Of a DNA stretch of 64,000 bases, positions 1-9,376 are shown one piece after another. The DNA comes from an uncultured Bacilli bacterium (GTDB lineage Bacteria; Bacillota_I; Bacilli_A; RF39; UBA660). The translations under genes and the position numbers were made by a program. The stretch covers positions 38,987 to 102,986 of the forward strand of contig CAKOPC010000004.1 of NCBI GenBank assembly GCA_934098705.1. Direction: 5' to 3'. Every line of letters starts with the position of its first letter. Position 1 is the stretch's first letter. The notes beneath the pieces are model-generated. The model was not told the origin of the DNA and ran no database searches. It was given only the letters and a program-made list of their open reading frames with translations.

Positions 1-849
1 ATTATCTAAAAATTCAAGTTCTAATTTGCAATTTTCTAAAACATAAGATACTATGTATTTTAAAAATTCTTCTTCAATATCCATTAAATGATTTAAATCA
101 CAAAAAGCTATTTCAGGTTCTATCATCCAAAACTCGTTAGCATGAGTTTTAGTATTTGAGTTTTCTGTTCTAAATGTAGGTCCAAATGTGTAAATTTTTT
201 TGAAAGCTGTTGCAAATGCTTCCCCGTGTAATTGTCCTGTACCTGTTATATAGGCTGTTTTACCAAATAAGTCTTTAGTCATATCGCATTTGCCATTTTT
301 CTTTGGCATATTGTTAAAATCAAGTGTTGTTATTTTAAACATTTGATCTTGTCCTTCACAGTCTGTTGTTGTTATAAGAGGTGTTGTAACATATAGATAC
401 CCTCTTTCTTGAAAGTATTTATGAATAGCAAATGCTGATATACTTCTTATTCTAAAAATTGCTTGAAACATATTTGTTCTAGGTCTTAAATATGCTTGCT
501 CTCTTAGAAATTCATTACTATGTCTTTTTGGTTGCATTGGATAATCATCAGGACAATCTCCTAAAAGAGTAATTGTTTTTACAGTAACTTCAAAACTTTG
601 ACCCTTACCAGATGAAGTAGAAACTACTCCATTAACCTCAATAGATGAACCATTTTTTAATTTTGCTATTTCATCAAAGTCTTTTAACTTGTTATCATAT
701 ACAAGTTGTACGTGTTTAAAATATGTTCCATCCGAAAAATCAATAAAACCAAATTCTTTTTGTTTTCTATGATTTCTTATCCAACCTTGCATGGTAATTG
801 TCTTACCCATATAACTGTTTAAATTTTCATATAATTCTTTAACATCCAT
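1..849 (-). CDS. asnS: Asparaginyl-tRNA synthetase, N-terminal part (runs off the window)
   Basis: This class II aminoacyl-tRNA synthetase charges tRNA-Asn with asparagine in the cytoplasm. The N-terminal OB-fold anticodon-binding domain is visible (GKTITMQGWIRNHR, then FGFIDFSDGT), followed by the class II core with FLREQAYLRPRTNMFQA and FGPTFRTENSNTKTHANEFW, which is the AsnRS form of motif 2. The reading frame is open to base 1, so the C-terminal third is outside the window. The ATG is preceded by a strong AAGGAGG-type site. The gene is single behind a T-box leader, which fits control by uncharged tRNA-Asn. AspRS is less likely, because the sequence lacks the long AspRS insert and the leader specifier reads AAC. 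Confidence 0.95.
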   Translation of the reverse strand, partial: MDVKELYENLNSYMGKTITMQGWIRNHRKQKEFGFIDFSDGTYFKHVQLVYDNKLKDFDEIAKLKNGSSIEVNGVVSTSSGKGQSFEVTVKTITLLGDCPDDYPMQPKRHSNEFLREQAYLRPRTNMFQAIFRIRSISAFAIHKYFQERGYLYVTTPLITTTDCEGQDQMFKITTLDFNNMPKKNGKCDMTKDLFGKTAYITGTGQLHGEAFATAFKKIYTFGPTFRTENSNTKTHANEFWMIEPEIAFCDLNHLMDIEEEFLKYIVSYVLENCKLELEFLDN

Positions 850-869
850 ATAATATTCCTCCTTATTAT

Positions 870-1105
870 AATAAAAAGATGATACCAAAGGACGAAATAT
901 ATTCGTGGTACCACCTTATTTTTTTACTTTTATAATATAACGGTTAAAACCGGTTTTACCTAAAATATATTTGGTTTATATTTATATTTTTCAGTAAAAC
1001 AACTAAAAGGTGTTATTTCATTTAATACTTATTATTAACCTTCCACCCGTAGTTAACTCTCTTTAAATAGTAATTAAATTACTTGTCCTTTATCTTCGTT
1101 TCATA
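870..1105 (-). promoter_or_regulatory. T-box riboswitch leader of asnS
   Basis: The minus strand carries the T-box core GGTGGTACCACG at 904-915. It is followed by a competing helix (ACGAA pairing with TTCGT, GGTACC pairing with GGTATC) and a T-run, which is the usual antiterminator/terminator arrangement. Upstream is an AGAGAG segment and a stem I region. The triplet AAC at 1012-1014, followed by A, can serve as the specifier codon for asparagine. The specifier assignment is an inference from position; the T-box itself is seen directly. Confidence 0.88.
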
Positions 1106-1111
1106 GTTATT

Positions 1112-1140
1112 AGTTTAGTTTACTTTTGTTTCTTTGTCAA
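1112..1140 (-). promoter_or_regulatory. Sigma-A-type promoter of the asnS T-box transcript
   Basis: On the minus strand TTGACA (1135-1140) is separated by 17 bases from TAAACT (1112-1117). Transcription would start near 1105, just before the T-box stem I. Confidence 0.7.
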
Positions 1141-1221
1141 GTAAAAATATGGTTTTTATCTTTTTTTCGAGTTTTCCGTACTTAACTGTAACTATTTTAT
1201 ATGACCTCTATCTATAAATAA

Positions 1222-1262
1222 GGAAAAGATATAACATAAGCCATATCTGTCATATCTTTTTT
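1222..1262. terminator. Hairpin terminator between the 288-residue surface protein and asnS
   Basis: Arms GATATAACA (1228-1236) and TGTCATATC (1248-1256) pair over 9 bp. The T-run is stronger in the plus direction (seven T) than in the minus direction (TTTTCC), so it may act both ways. Confidence 0.55.
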
Positions 1263-1279
1263 TCATTTCTTTATCTTTA

Positions 1280-2146
1280 TTATTTTGTTTTTACATCAAT
1301 ACTTGAACTTGTACCATATAGTTTTATTTTAAATGTAACTGTTTCACTTGTCATTTTATTTTCATGTACGGGATTATCTCTTAATCTTATAATGTTTTGA
1401 TTTAACATAACTTGAATAAATGATGCATAACCTTCTTCATTGTTAGCTATTTCTTCCGCAAAAGTTCTACCAAGTGAATCTCCAGTACCACTACATATTC
1501 CTCTTGCCTCTTTTTCTTTATCTTCGTAATCATCATACAAATTAGTTGTTAATGCAAGGCTTATACAAGCATCAACATCTAGCATTTCATATTTACTACT
1601 TTGCACTGCCGTTGGTAATTTATAACTTTCATCTATCCATGCTTTTAAGGTATAGGTATGTACTTCACTTCCACTTATTACATCTGTTAATAAGACATGA
1701 CTATCAATAGCATTTTCTACATATTTGTTTTTAAAATTAGATAGCACTTCTCCTTTATTTTCTGTAAATCCTGCCACTACACTATTTCCTTTTTTTAGGT
1801 ATATTTTAACATACTCCTCTGTTAACGATGTACCTTCCTTTATATCTGTTATACCTAAAGCATAATTTACTTTAGTATCTCCTGATATATTACTTGAAAC
1901 AGTAAATGTCATCTGTGAATTGATATCAGTATTATTAAGTCCTTCACTATCTGTTTCTGGATACCTATTCTCAAGTTTTATATTGTTTTTTTCACTAAAT
2001 GTTACATTAATACTACCTGTTGTTATTACATTTTCTTTTGTTCCACTGCCTGTAAAACTATATAAGGCATATGACAAACTTACTGTTAAAATAATAAGTA
2101 ATGCCAACCCTATACTTATTAATATTAAATCTTTTTTCTTACTCAT
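1280..2146 (-). CDS. Surface protein with SipW-type signal peptide
   Basis: The protein has 288 residues and no recognised catalytic domain. After a charged start (MSKKKD) a hydrophobic segment covers roughly residues 7-28 and ends in SLSYALYSF, close to the A-Y-F-T pattern seen after SipW/TasA-type leaders. The mature part (GTKENVITTGSINVTFSEKN) resembles the first strands of the camelysin/TasA fold, and it has only two cysteines. It is probably exported and cleaved by a SipW-type signal peptidase, but none is encoded nearby on the chromosome; the only one in the window is at 54773-55264 inside a mobile element. It appears monocistronic. Function beyond surface or matrix protein is not known. 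Confidence 0.6.
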   Translation of the reverse strand: MSKKKDLILISIGLALLIILTVSLSYALYSFTGSGTKENVITTGSINVTFSEKNNIKLENRYPETDSEGLNNTDINSQMTFTVSSNISGDTKVNYALGITDIKEGTSLTEEYVKIYLKKGNSVVAGFTENKGEVLSNFKNKYVENAIDSHVLLTDVISGSEVHTYTLKAWIDESYKLPTAVQSSKYEMLDVDACISLALTTNLYDDYEDKEKEARGICSGTGDSLGRTFAEEIANNEEGYASFIQVMLNQNIIRLRDNPVHENKMTSETVTFKIKLYGTSSSIDVKTK

Positions 2147-2271
2147 AAAAACTTCCCTTCCAAATCTTTTACTTTTCTATCTATATTAATAGTAACAAAA
2201 AGTATAACTTAAGTCAAATAATAAACTCTTAAGTTGACTTTTTGGTTTCATCATGATTTTAATAGCACAAA

Positions 2272-2307
2272 AAAACAAGTATTTATACAAATGCTTATTT
2301 TTTATTT
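2272..2307 (-). terminator. Probable terminator of the ackA-nrnA-engB operon
   Basis: AAGCATTT and AAATACTT form a stem with one C-A mismatch on the minus strand, followed by a run of seven T. Confidence 0.45.
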
Positions 2308-2327
2308 TAAATTAAATTATAACTGTA

Positions 2328-2942
2328 TTAAAGTGTTTCTAAATCATCACTTATTTGACTTTTTAAAAGGTCTTCTACATGTTCTAGTATTTTATCTTTT
2401 CCTTCTTTATTAAATGATGAGAAAGTATAAAATAAATCCCCAGATTCTAATTTTAAGGTATCAAGTATTAATTTTTTAGCTTTTTCTATTTTACTTGTTC
2501 CTACCTTATCACTTTTTGTTGCTATTATAGTAACTGGTAATTTATAATATTTTAAGAATTTATACATTAATACATCATCATTTGTTGGTTTATGTCTTAA
2601 ATCAACGAACAAAAAAGTTCTTTTTAAGTTTTCTCTTTTTTGCAAATATTCTTCGATCATAAGACCAAATTTTTTCTGCTCTGTTTTTGATACACTTGCA
2701 TAACCATATCCTGGCACGTCAACAAAATAAAAGCTGTCGTTTATAAGGTAAAAATTAAGATTTTTAGTTTTACCTGGTGTTTGTGATGTGCGTGCTAAAT
2801 GTTTTTGATTACAAATTGTATTTATAAAGGAACTTTTACCAACGTTACTTCTACCTAAAAGTAATATTTCACATTTATCATCATTAGGATACTGGCTTCT
2901 TCTTACAGCACTTACAATAAGTTCTGTACTTATAATTTTCAT
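2328..2942 (-). CDS. engB: Ribosome biogenesis GTPase EngB (YsxC/YihA)
   Basis: This is a small cytoplasmic TRAFAC GTPase needed for late assembly of the 50S subunit. All G motifs are present: G1 GRSNVGKSS near residue 31, G2 region TSQTPGKT, G3 DVPGYG, G4 TKSDK and G5 SSFNKEG. At 204 residues it has the usual family length. Its ATG overlaps the nrnA stop by four bases, so it is the last gene of the ackA-nrnA-engB operon and is probably translationally coupled. In Bacillus engB usually follows lon; that neighbourhood is absent here. Confidence 0.95.
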   Translation of the reverse strand: MKIISTELIVSAVRRSQYPNDDKCEILLLGRSNVGKSSFINTICNQKHLARTSQTPGKTKNLNFYLINDSFYFVDVPGYGYASVSKTEQKKFGLMIEEYLQKRENLKRTFLFVDLRHKPTNDDVLMYKFLKYYKLPVTIIATKSDKVGTSKIEKAKKLILDTLKLESGDLFYTFSSFNKEGKDKILEHVEDLLKSQISDDLETL

Positions 2943-3898
2943 AAAGCTTCACCTTCTTTATATTTTTTTGCTTCAGTATCAAGATCTTTTATTAAGTCAT
3001 CTACTTCCTCAAATGTTTTAAGTCTTGCCCCACTTGCCTTAGCATGTCCTCCACCATTATATTTTTCCGCAACATGATTTATCGCAGGGCCTCTTGACCT
3101 TATGGAAACTCTTATTATATTATTTTTCTTATCTTCAGTTGCACTAAGCCATATAACAAAATCAGTAACATTATTAAACTCGTTAATAGCATCTCCAGTT
3201 GAGGCACTTTCCATATGAAACATATCTATTATATCATCTGTTATTTTTATATAACCTACCCCATTTTTTGTAACTTGCATATTATTTGCCATATAACCTT
3301 GTAATTTAAATTCACCGATTGGTTTTTTATATAGGTTAAAATATAACTTACTTGTTTCAAGATTATATTTTTCAATCAAATTAGCTACTTTTCTTAAAAC
3401 ATCAGGGGTTGTATTATCAAATATAAATCTTCCAGTATCTGCAACTATACCATAGAATAGATATTCTGCTACCTTTTTATTAAATTTTAAACCAACTTCA
3501 TTTATTAGGTCATATACAAGCTCTGCTGCACTTGATTTTTTATCATCTATAAGTTCAAGATCACAAAACTCTTCAATTTTGGGATGGTGATCTATTTTTA
3601 TAGAATAACTTATTTTATCAAAATCATAAAAATCAAGTCTTTTTCTATCTGGAGTATCTAAACATATTAAAAGGTAATCACCAGGAAGGGACATATTAGC
3701 CCCCTTATCTGGTTTCCCCATATATAAAAATCTTGATGAATAAGAACCTGTTAAAAAGACATTTTTATCTTTAAAAGTCTCTTTTATTGATTCTTTAAGG
3801 GCAAAGGTAGATCCCATAGCATCAGGATCTGCGTTAATATGTCTTGCTATTACAATATTATTATATTTCTTTATCAATTTAAATATTTGTTTATTCAT
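2939..3898 (-). CDS. nrnA: DHH-family oligoribonuclease / pAp phosphatase NrnA
   Basis: DHH/DHHA1 phosphoesterases of the NrnA type degrade nanoRNAs and pAp. The catalytic residues are visible: HINADPDAMGS near residue 20, CLDTPDR with its metal-binding Asp, the diagnostic IDHHPK, and AYLFYGIVADTGRF. The DHHA1 domain ends in GGGHAKASGA. At 319 residues it is typical of the family. The start has GGAG about eleven bases upstream. It lies 18 bases after ackA and overlaps engB by four bases. Confidence 0.92.
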   Translation of the reverse strand: MNKQIFKLIKKYNNIVIARHINADPDAMGSTFALKESIKETFKDKNVFLTGSYSSRFLYMGKPDKGANMSLPGDYLLICLDTPDRKRLDFYDFDKISYSIKIDHHPKIEEFCDLELIDDKKSSAAELVYDLINEVGLKFNKKVAEYLFYGIVADTGRFIFDNTTPDVLRKVANLIEKYNLETSKLYFNLYKKPIGEFKLQGYMANNMQVTKNGVGYIKITDDIIDMFHMESASTGDAINEFNNVTDFVIWLSATEDKKNNIIRVSIRSRGPAINHVAEKYNGGGHAKASGARLKTFEEVDDLIKDLDTEAKKYKEGEAL

Positions 3899-3916
3899 TA
3901 AAAATCAAACTCCAAA

Positions 3917-5095
3917 CTATTTTACAAGTTCATAAGTATCTCTTGCTATCATTAATTCTTCATCTGTTGGAATTACGTATACTGGTATTTTGGATTCTTT
4001 TTTAGTTATACATACTTCCTTACCACGACAATTATTAGCTTCTTCATCTATTAAAACACCAAGTACTTTTAATTCTTCTAGTACTTCTTTTCTTGTTTGT
4101 ATACCATTTTCTCCAACACCTGCGGTAAAGATAATAGCATCACAACCTTTCATTTCAACATAGTATTTAGCAATGTAATCTACTATTTTTCTTACGTACA
4201 TTTTATTAGCTAACATACATCTTTTGTTGCCTTCTTTTATACCTTGTTCTATATCACGAGCATCACTTGAAACACCACTTATTCCTAAAAGACCACTTTT
4301 TTTATTTAAAATAGTATCCATCTCTTGTGGAGTTATTTTTTGATGTTCCATCATATAAGTTACGATAGTTGCATCAATATCACCACAACGTGATCCCATA
4401 ATTAAACCAGCATTTGGAGTAAGTCCCATTGATGTATTAAGACATTTACCATCTACAACAGCACTTATTGAAGCACCATTTCCAATATGGCAAGTGATAA
4501 GTTTAGTATCTTCTCTTCCTAAAATTTCATTCATTCTTTTTGCTACATATTTATGACTTGTACCATGTGCTCCATATCTTCTTATTTTAAAGTCATTATC
4601 CCACTCATATGGAAGAGCATACATATAATTATACTCTGGCATAGTTTGGTGAAAAGATGTGTCAAAAACAGTTGTTAGTACTGCATCTTTAAACACTTCT
4701 TGTTCTGCTCTTATTCCAACTATAGCAGGAGGATTATGAAGAGGTCCTAAAATACTTAATTCATCTATTTTTGAAATAACATCTTCAGTTGCAATAACAC
4801 TTCTATCAAAATATGAACCACCTTGTACTATACGATTACCAATACCTTTAATATCTTTTAATGTATCAATAATCTTATTTTCAAGTAATTCTTGTACTAG
4901 ATACTGAAAAGCATCTTTATGATTTTCAAGATTTACTTCTTTCTTTATTTTTTCTTCTCCTATTTTTATTGTATAAAAACTATTACCAATTCCAATACGT
5001 TCAAAAACTCCTGAAATTAGCACTTTTTCATCAGGCATTTCAAATAATCTAAATTTTAATGATGAACTACCTGCATTAACTGATAATATTTTCAT
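3917..5095 (-). CDS. ackA: Acetate kinase
   Basis: Acetate kinase converts acetyl phosphate and ADP to acetate and ATP, the energy-yielding end of mixed-acid fermentation. Recognised from VNAGSSSLKF at the N-terminus, the catalytic region GAHGTSHKYVA, the phosphate loop THIGNGASIS-like CHIGNGASISAV, NTSMGLTPNAGL and FTAGVGENG. At 392 residues it is full length. The partner phosphotransacetylase gene is not adjacent. It is the first gene of an operon with nrnA and engB. Its presence supports a fermentative, anaerobic host. Confidence 0.97.
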   Translation of the reverse strand: MKILSVNAGSSSLKFRLFEMPDEKVLISGVFERIGIGNSFYTIKIGEEKIKKEVNLENHKDAFQYLVQELLENKIIDTLKDIKGIGNRIVQGGSYFDRSVIATEDVISKIDELSILGPLHNPPAIVGIRAEQEVFKDAVLTTVFDTSFHQTMPEYNYMYALPYEWDNDFKIRRYGAHGTSHKYVAKRMNEILGREDTKLITCHIGNGASISAVVDGKCLNTSMGLTPNAGLIMGSRCGDIDATIVTYMMEHQKITPQEMDTILNKKSGLLGISGVSSDARDIEQGIKEGNKRCMLANKMYVRKIVDYIAKYYVEMKGCDAIIFTAGVGENGIQTRKEVLEELKVLGVLIDEEANNCRGKEVCITKKESKIPVYVIPTDEELMIARDTYELVK

Positions 5096-5167
5096 ATAAT
5101 TCCTTCTTTCTACATGTATTATATTAACATAATTTGATGATTTTTAAAAGAAAAATGACATATTTAA

Positions 5168-5199
5168 TAAAAAAAGTTATGTCTTTTTTTAACATAACC
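5168..5199 (-). terminator. Terminator after the FGE-like surface protein gene
   Basis: GGTTATGT and ACATAACT pair on the minus strand, followed by seven T. It lies just downstream of the stop of the 487-residue gene. Confidence 0.7.
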
Positions 5200-5203
5200 T
5201 TTA

Positions 5204-6667
5204 TTAATTATATACTACTACAACCATTCTTGATGTTGTTGTAGCTTCTTCTGGCATTGTTCCTCTGTATGAGAAAATACCAGCACTAGCTCCTTGCATA
5301 TAAAATCCACCTCTAGACATCCATGAATTATTTCCAAACATTGCCTCATCAGCATACCACATATTAGTTTCATCTTGGTATGCTTGTCCAAAACACATAT
5401 TAAATCCTGTTGACGCATCAGTACAAGTTATTGAGTTATCATATTCAAATGAATCAATATATTTATTATTTGTATTTATTGCATTAAAGTTTGTTAATGA
5501 TGTCCCTGAAAAACCACCAGCATATGACTGTGTTGTACTTTTTGCCATTACAAATTCAAAGTTTCCTCCTGACATATCATACACGCCATATATATTACTT
5601 GTTGTTGAAGCTTCTTGTCCATATGCTGTTTCATAAGTGCCATTTTCTGCACTATTATCACTACCTGCTGTTGCACCAAGACCTGTTTCCATACCATTAT
5701 TTATTCCAATATCAGGGCATGTTGTATCATCTATGCATCTTCCATAAATACTTTGTGAAAGATAAGCAACTGCTCCCCACTCACTATTTTTTATCATATG
5801 TACGTCAGCTGTATTTGTAAAACCAAATGTATTACTTGATGACTGCATTGATTTTATTCCAAAGAACATATTAGCAGGATCATTAGCTACTAAAGACATG
5901 ACATTTGGTAATGTTCTTAAACCATTTGCACTAGTACAAGATGTTGTTGTACACTCCAAATTATTGGAATTTGTACTATTTGATAATGTAATGTGTGATA
6001 TTTCAAATTTACCAACCCAAATACCTGAAATATCTTCTCCACCAAAAGTAAAGGCTGGATGTTGATACCACACAGTAGTATCAACTTGTGATCCATCTAA
6101 AAATTGTATTCCAATAGCACCTGGGGCATCTTGTGTTCCACCAGCATAATTTTCTTGCATAGAACTAAACGCACTATATGCATATTTTGGAATCCATACA
6201 AGCATATTTGTTATATCGTCCATATTTATAACTGTTCCTGCTGCACTACCTACATATGTACTTCTACTTGCATCTGTAACTGTTACTGCATTAGCCCAGT
6301 ATCTATTTGAGTAACTATACCATTGATGGGCTGTATCACTATTATTTGCATCTGCTTTTACCCAAACATTATTTTCACTATTATAACATACTGGTATCAT
6401 GTATGATGCAGATGCAAGAGATGGAGAATTTGGCATTACACCTGCCCCATCTCCTTCTTCTTCCCCAATAGTATCACAATCAAATAATACAGGTGCTTCT
6501 ATTTTTACATACTTAACCCCAAAAGAATTATTACTTTCTAATTCATATGTAAATAAAGCATATGATGTAGCACCAACTATCGTTAATAAAACTATTGTAA
6601 AAATTACAAGGAAATATTTATTTATTACTTTAATATCAGTTAAAAGAAAATCTTTAATCTTCCTCAT
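5204..6667 (-). CDS. Membrane-anchored formylglycine-generating-enzyme-like (SUMF) surface protein
   Basis: The 487-residue protein begins with a cytoplasmic basic stretch, a transmembrane segment at about residues 18-37 and then YALFTYELESNN, a SipW-like leader. The bulk is an FGE-sulfatase/C-type-lectin-like fold: GIWVGKFEIS, NSEWGAVAYLS, IYGVYDMSGGNFEFVMA (family consensus GVYDMSGNVWEW), MSRGGFYMQG and a final strand SRMVVVVYN. The Cys pair of true formylglycine-generating enzymes is not evident, so an enzymatic role is doubtful; a surface ligand-binding role is more likely. Tandem low-complexity Ser/Thr/Asn stretches fit a secreted protein. It appears monocistronic, with a terminator just after the stop. 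Confidence 0.6.
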   Translation of the reverse strand: MRKIKDFLLTDIKVINKYFLVIFTIVLLTIVGATSYALFTYELESNNSFGVKYVKIEAPVLFDCDTIGEEEGDGAGVMPNSPSLASASYMIPVCYNSENNVWVKADANNSDTAHQWYSYSNRYWANAVTVTDASRSTYVGSAAGTVINMDDITNMLVWIPKYAYSAFSSMQENYAGGTQDAPGAIGIQFLDGSQVDTTVWYQHPAFTFGGEDISGIWVGKFEISHITLSNSTNSNNLECTTTSCTSANGLRTLPNVMSLVANDPANMFFGIKSMQSSSNTFGFTNTADVHMIKNSEWGAVAYLSQSIYGRCIDDTTCPDIGINNGMETGLGATAGSDNSAENGTYETAYGQEASTTSNIYGVYDMSGGNFEFVMAKSTTQSYAGGFSGTSLTNFNAINTNNKYIDSFEYDNSITCTDASTGFNMCFGQAYQDETNMWYADEAMFGNNSWMSRGGFYMQGASAGIFSYRGTMPEEATTTSRMVVVVYN

Positions 6668-6751
6668 AAAGTATTCCTCCTATCATAAATATAATTATAT
6701 AATATTTTTTTTATAATTTAAAGCCATATTTTTAAAAAAAGACAAATTTAT

Positions 6752-7462
6752 TTAATTTTTGTCTTTAGTTTTTTTATTTAATTTGTTTGTTATCTCTTCT
6801 TTTAATTCAATTAAATAGTCTTTATCATTTTTTACATTAGGAAAAGCTTTAATAAGTCTTTTGTATAAAAATCCTTTATGAAATAAGACATCTTTTACTT
6901 TATTTGATATTTCAATAGTATTATCTTTTTCTACCTTTTTTAAAGTTGTTTTAAAGCCATCTATTATTTTTACTGATATTATATTATCAACAACATATAT
7001 ACATAATAAGGTAATTGCTATAATAAACTGTATATTTTGTGGTATTTTATTTATAATACCAAGGAAAAATGGATTTATTATATATATAACAATGGTACCA
7101 AGTATACCAAATGGTAGCATTGTTTCTAAACATATTCTGCCATTAATATTAAACTTCTTTTTAGAGTAATCCCACCATCTTGCTTTAAATATAAGTTCCA
7201 TAAAATAGCTTGTAAAGTATTCAAGTACAGAACAGATTACTATTGCCATTACAAATAAAAATAGTGGTTCCTCTTTGTATTTAGAAAGTAAAAGAATAAG
7301 TGCTAAACAACCCCAACCATATATAGGGCATATTGGTCCTATTAAAAAGCCTCGGTTTACAAACTTTTTTCTATCTACTAAATTTACCATAACTTCCATA
7401 AACCATCCCATAAATGAATACATCATGAATAACAACACTAATGTTGTAAAATTATACGTCAT
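6752..7462 (-). CDS. CmpB-type integral membrane protein (putative ABC-transporter type IV family)
   Basis: This 236-residue protein has about six hydrophobic segments. Its start, YSFMGWFMEVMVNLVDRK followed by FVNRGFLIGPICPIYGWG, matches the PF06541 family annotated as putative ABC-transporter type IV. The C-terminal 60 residues are charged and cytoplasmic. No ATPase partner is adjacent, so the substrate cannot be stated. The family assignment is good; the transport role is only the database-style inference. Confidence 0.7.
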   Translation of the reverse strand: MTYNFTTLVLLFMMYSFMGWFMEVMVNLVDRKKFVNRGFLIGPICPIYGWGCLALILLLSKYKEEPLFLFVMAIVICSVLEYFTSYFMELIFKARWWDYSKKKFNINGRICLETMLPFGILGTIVIYIINPFFLGIINKIPQNIQFIIAITLLCIYVVDNIISVKIIDGFKTTLKKVEKDNTIEISNKVKDVLFHKGFLYKRLIKAFPNVKNDKDYLIELKEEITNKLNKKTKDKN

Positions 7463-7560
7463 ACTAACACCTCATTATTATAATAGCATAAATATTATGA
7501 TTTTGTATATATTTGTTTTCTTATTTTTTTAAATAGACAATTTTTAATAAAAATAGCATC

Positions 7561-7608
7561 AAAAAAAGTAAAGCATTGTTTTTATGTTTACTTAGGCTTT
7601 ACTTTTTT
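7561..7608. terminator. Terminator downstream of the NPETSDN-anchored protein
   Basis: GTAAAGC (7568-7574) and GCTTTAC (7596-7602) form a stem flanked by A/T runs on both sides, so it could work in both directions. Confidence 0.65.
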
Positions 7609-7666
7609 ATACTTTTATTTTGGATTTGCTTTTTAAAATATATTTATATTTTCTTTACAAGCATAT

Positions 7667-9016
7667 TTAATTAACTTCATTTTTTCTTGTTATAAATACT
7701 TTAGATAAAGTAAGAGTTAATACTGATATAATTCCAAGTGTTATAATGCTTCCAATATTATCACTTGTTTCAGGGTTTTCAAGTGTTATTTTTTCTGCAT
7801 TTATTTTGACTATTATATTTTCTTTTATATCTTTTAAAGATAATTTGTCATCTTTTAAAGTAGCATTATTATCATTTACCAAAACTGATTTTATTTTATA
7901 GCCTTCTTTAGCTTTAATAACTAATTCTTTATCTTCTCCTTCAAGAACAGTCATTTCTTCATCTTGATCATATAAAACATTTTCATCTGTTACAACTTTA
8001 ATAGTATATTTATTCATTATTTTAACATAATTACGATTTGAAATATAAAAATTATCATTTATTTCAAGTAACTCTGCATCTCTTCCATCTTTTTCATAAC
8101 CAGCATATACAACCTTATTTTCCATATTTTCTAATGTTGGTTCAGTTTTAAATGAAACATCATTTACTGTAATTTCAAAAGTACTATTATCTATTTTTAT
8201 ATATCCGCCCTCATTAACACCAATTCCGTAATTTCCACTTCTAATATTTACTTTTGAATCTTTTATTTGAACTGCTGTGTTTGTATAAATACCTCCTGCT
8301 TGGCTATCAAGTGTAAATGTTGAATTATCTAATTTCATTAAACCAACACTATAAATACTTGCAAAACCACTTTTAGCTTTTACTTTAGAATTTGTAATAG
8401 TTAATGTGCCATCTCCATTTGTTGCTTCAACATAAATAGCGTTTGAATCATTAAATACTGCTTCTAATTCTAGTTCACTATCAGTTATTTCTGCTTTAGC
8501 ATATGAAGATATCGCAGAACCTGATCCTTTTGCTGTTACTTTTGAACCATTTTTAATAATTAAACCCTTATCATTTTCAATAGCTGTTAAATGTTCTTCA
8601 GTTGTTGTTAAGTCCAAAACTGCATTATCTATAGTAATTGTTTTAGTACTTTTTAATGCAGGAAAAGCTGCAGAAATAGTTAATGTGCCATCTCCTGTTA
8701 TAACTAAATTAGAACTTGATCTGATTCCAAAATTTATTCCAGTTACTGTTATTTTATTATTTCCTTTTAAAATTATTTTTGTATCTTCTTCTCCTGTTAA
8801 ATTAATACCATAATTATCATTTGATGTTAATGTAATATTTTCTAAAGTTAATTCTTTTTTTGCTTTATCATACTTTAAAGTACCATCTCCTAAAGCTACT
8901 GTACTTGTTTCATCTGTAAGCATTGTTCCGTTAACATATACAGGTAAGTTTTCTGCTTTTACACTAAATATACTAAGTAAAAAAACAGAAATAATTGTAA
9001 CCATTATTTTTTTCAT
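7667..9016 (-). CDS. Secreted carbohydrate-binding-type surface protein with NPETSDN C-terminal anchor
   Basis: A signal peptide (MKKIMVTIISVFLLSIFSVKA) is followed by about 280 residues of repeating beta-strand units of the kind TITNSKVKAKSG and KIDNSTFEI, which looks like a right-handed beta-helix or the DUF4353-type carbohydrate-binding repeat. A beta-sandwich-like region follows, then ENPETSDN, a hydrophobic segment of about 20 residues and the basic tail ITRKNEVN. That order (motif, membrane span, positive tail) is the layout of a sortase substrate, here with NPxTS in place of LPxTG. No sortase is in the window. The ATG has an AAGGAGG site. The protein at 23695-25320 has the same anchor. 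Confidence 0.65.
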   Translation of the reverse strand: MKKIMVTIISVFLLSIFSVKAENLPVYVNGTMLTDETSTVALGDGTLKYDKAKKELTLENITLTSNDNYGINLTGEEDTKIILKGNNKITVTGINFGIRSSSNLVITGDGTLTISAAFPALKSTKTITIDNAVLDLTTTEEHLTAIENDKGLIIKNGSKVTAKGSGSAISSYAKAEITDSELELEAVFNDSNAIYVEATNGDGTLTITNSKVKAKSGFASIYSVGLMKLDNSTFTLDSQAGGIYTNTAVQIKDSKVNIRSGNYGIGVNEGGYIKIDNSTFEITVNDVSFKTEPTLENMENKVVYAGYEKDGRDAELLEINDNFYISNRNYVKIMNKYTIKVVTDENVLYDQDEEMTVLEGEDKELVIKAKEGYKIKSVLVNDNNATLKDDKLSLKDIKENIIVKINAEKITLENPETSDNIGSIITLGIISVLTLTLSKVFITRKNEVN

Positions 9017-9274
9017 TTTATTCCTCCTTATATTTTAATTTTAAAAAAATGGTATATCCTTTTATTTTTCTAATATAACATCCCTCGTATAATGTAGTTA
9101 AGATATTTTTTAACTACTTTTTCTTTTATTTAGATTTTTATTAAGAGATATCTATGAACCAATTATACAAAAACAACTAAAGCCTTTAAAATTTTAAAAA
9201 TTTAGTTATTATGGTCTTTTATATGTATTTTCCCCTTACATATATTCTAATATAATAAAACATTTAAGTATATA

Positions 9275-9317
9275 TGCCAAAAGTAATAATTATTTTCAAG
9301 TTTAATGACTTTTGGCA
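9275..9317. repeat. Inverted repeat in the 9017-9376 intergenic region
   Basis: TGCCAAAAGT (9275-9284) and ACTTTTGGCA (9308-9317) are perfect 10-base arms with a 23-base AT-rich loop. No T-run follows on the minus strand. The rest of the 360-base gap holds only AT-rich promoter-like sequence for the gene that starts at 9016. Confidence 0.5.
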
Positions 9318-9337
9318 CTTTTATATTTAGAATCACA

Positions 9338-9372
9338 CAAAAAAGTCCCTTTATATTTTTAAAAGGAACTTT
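9338..9372 (-). terminator. Terminator of the CotD-like gene
   Basis: AAAGTTCCTTT and AAAGGGACTTT pair over 11 bases on the minus strand and are followed by TTTTTT. Confidence 0.75.
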
Positions 9373-9376
9373 TATT

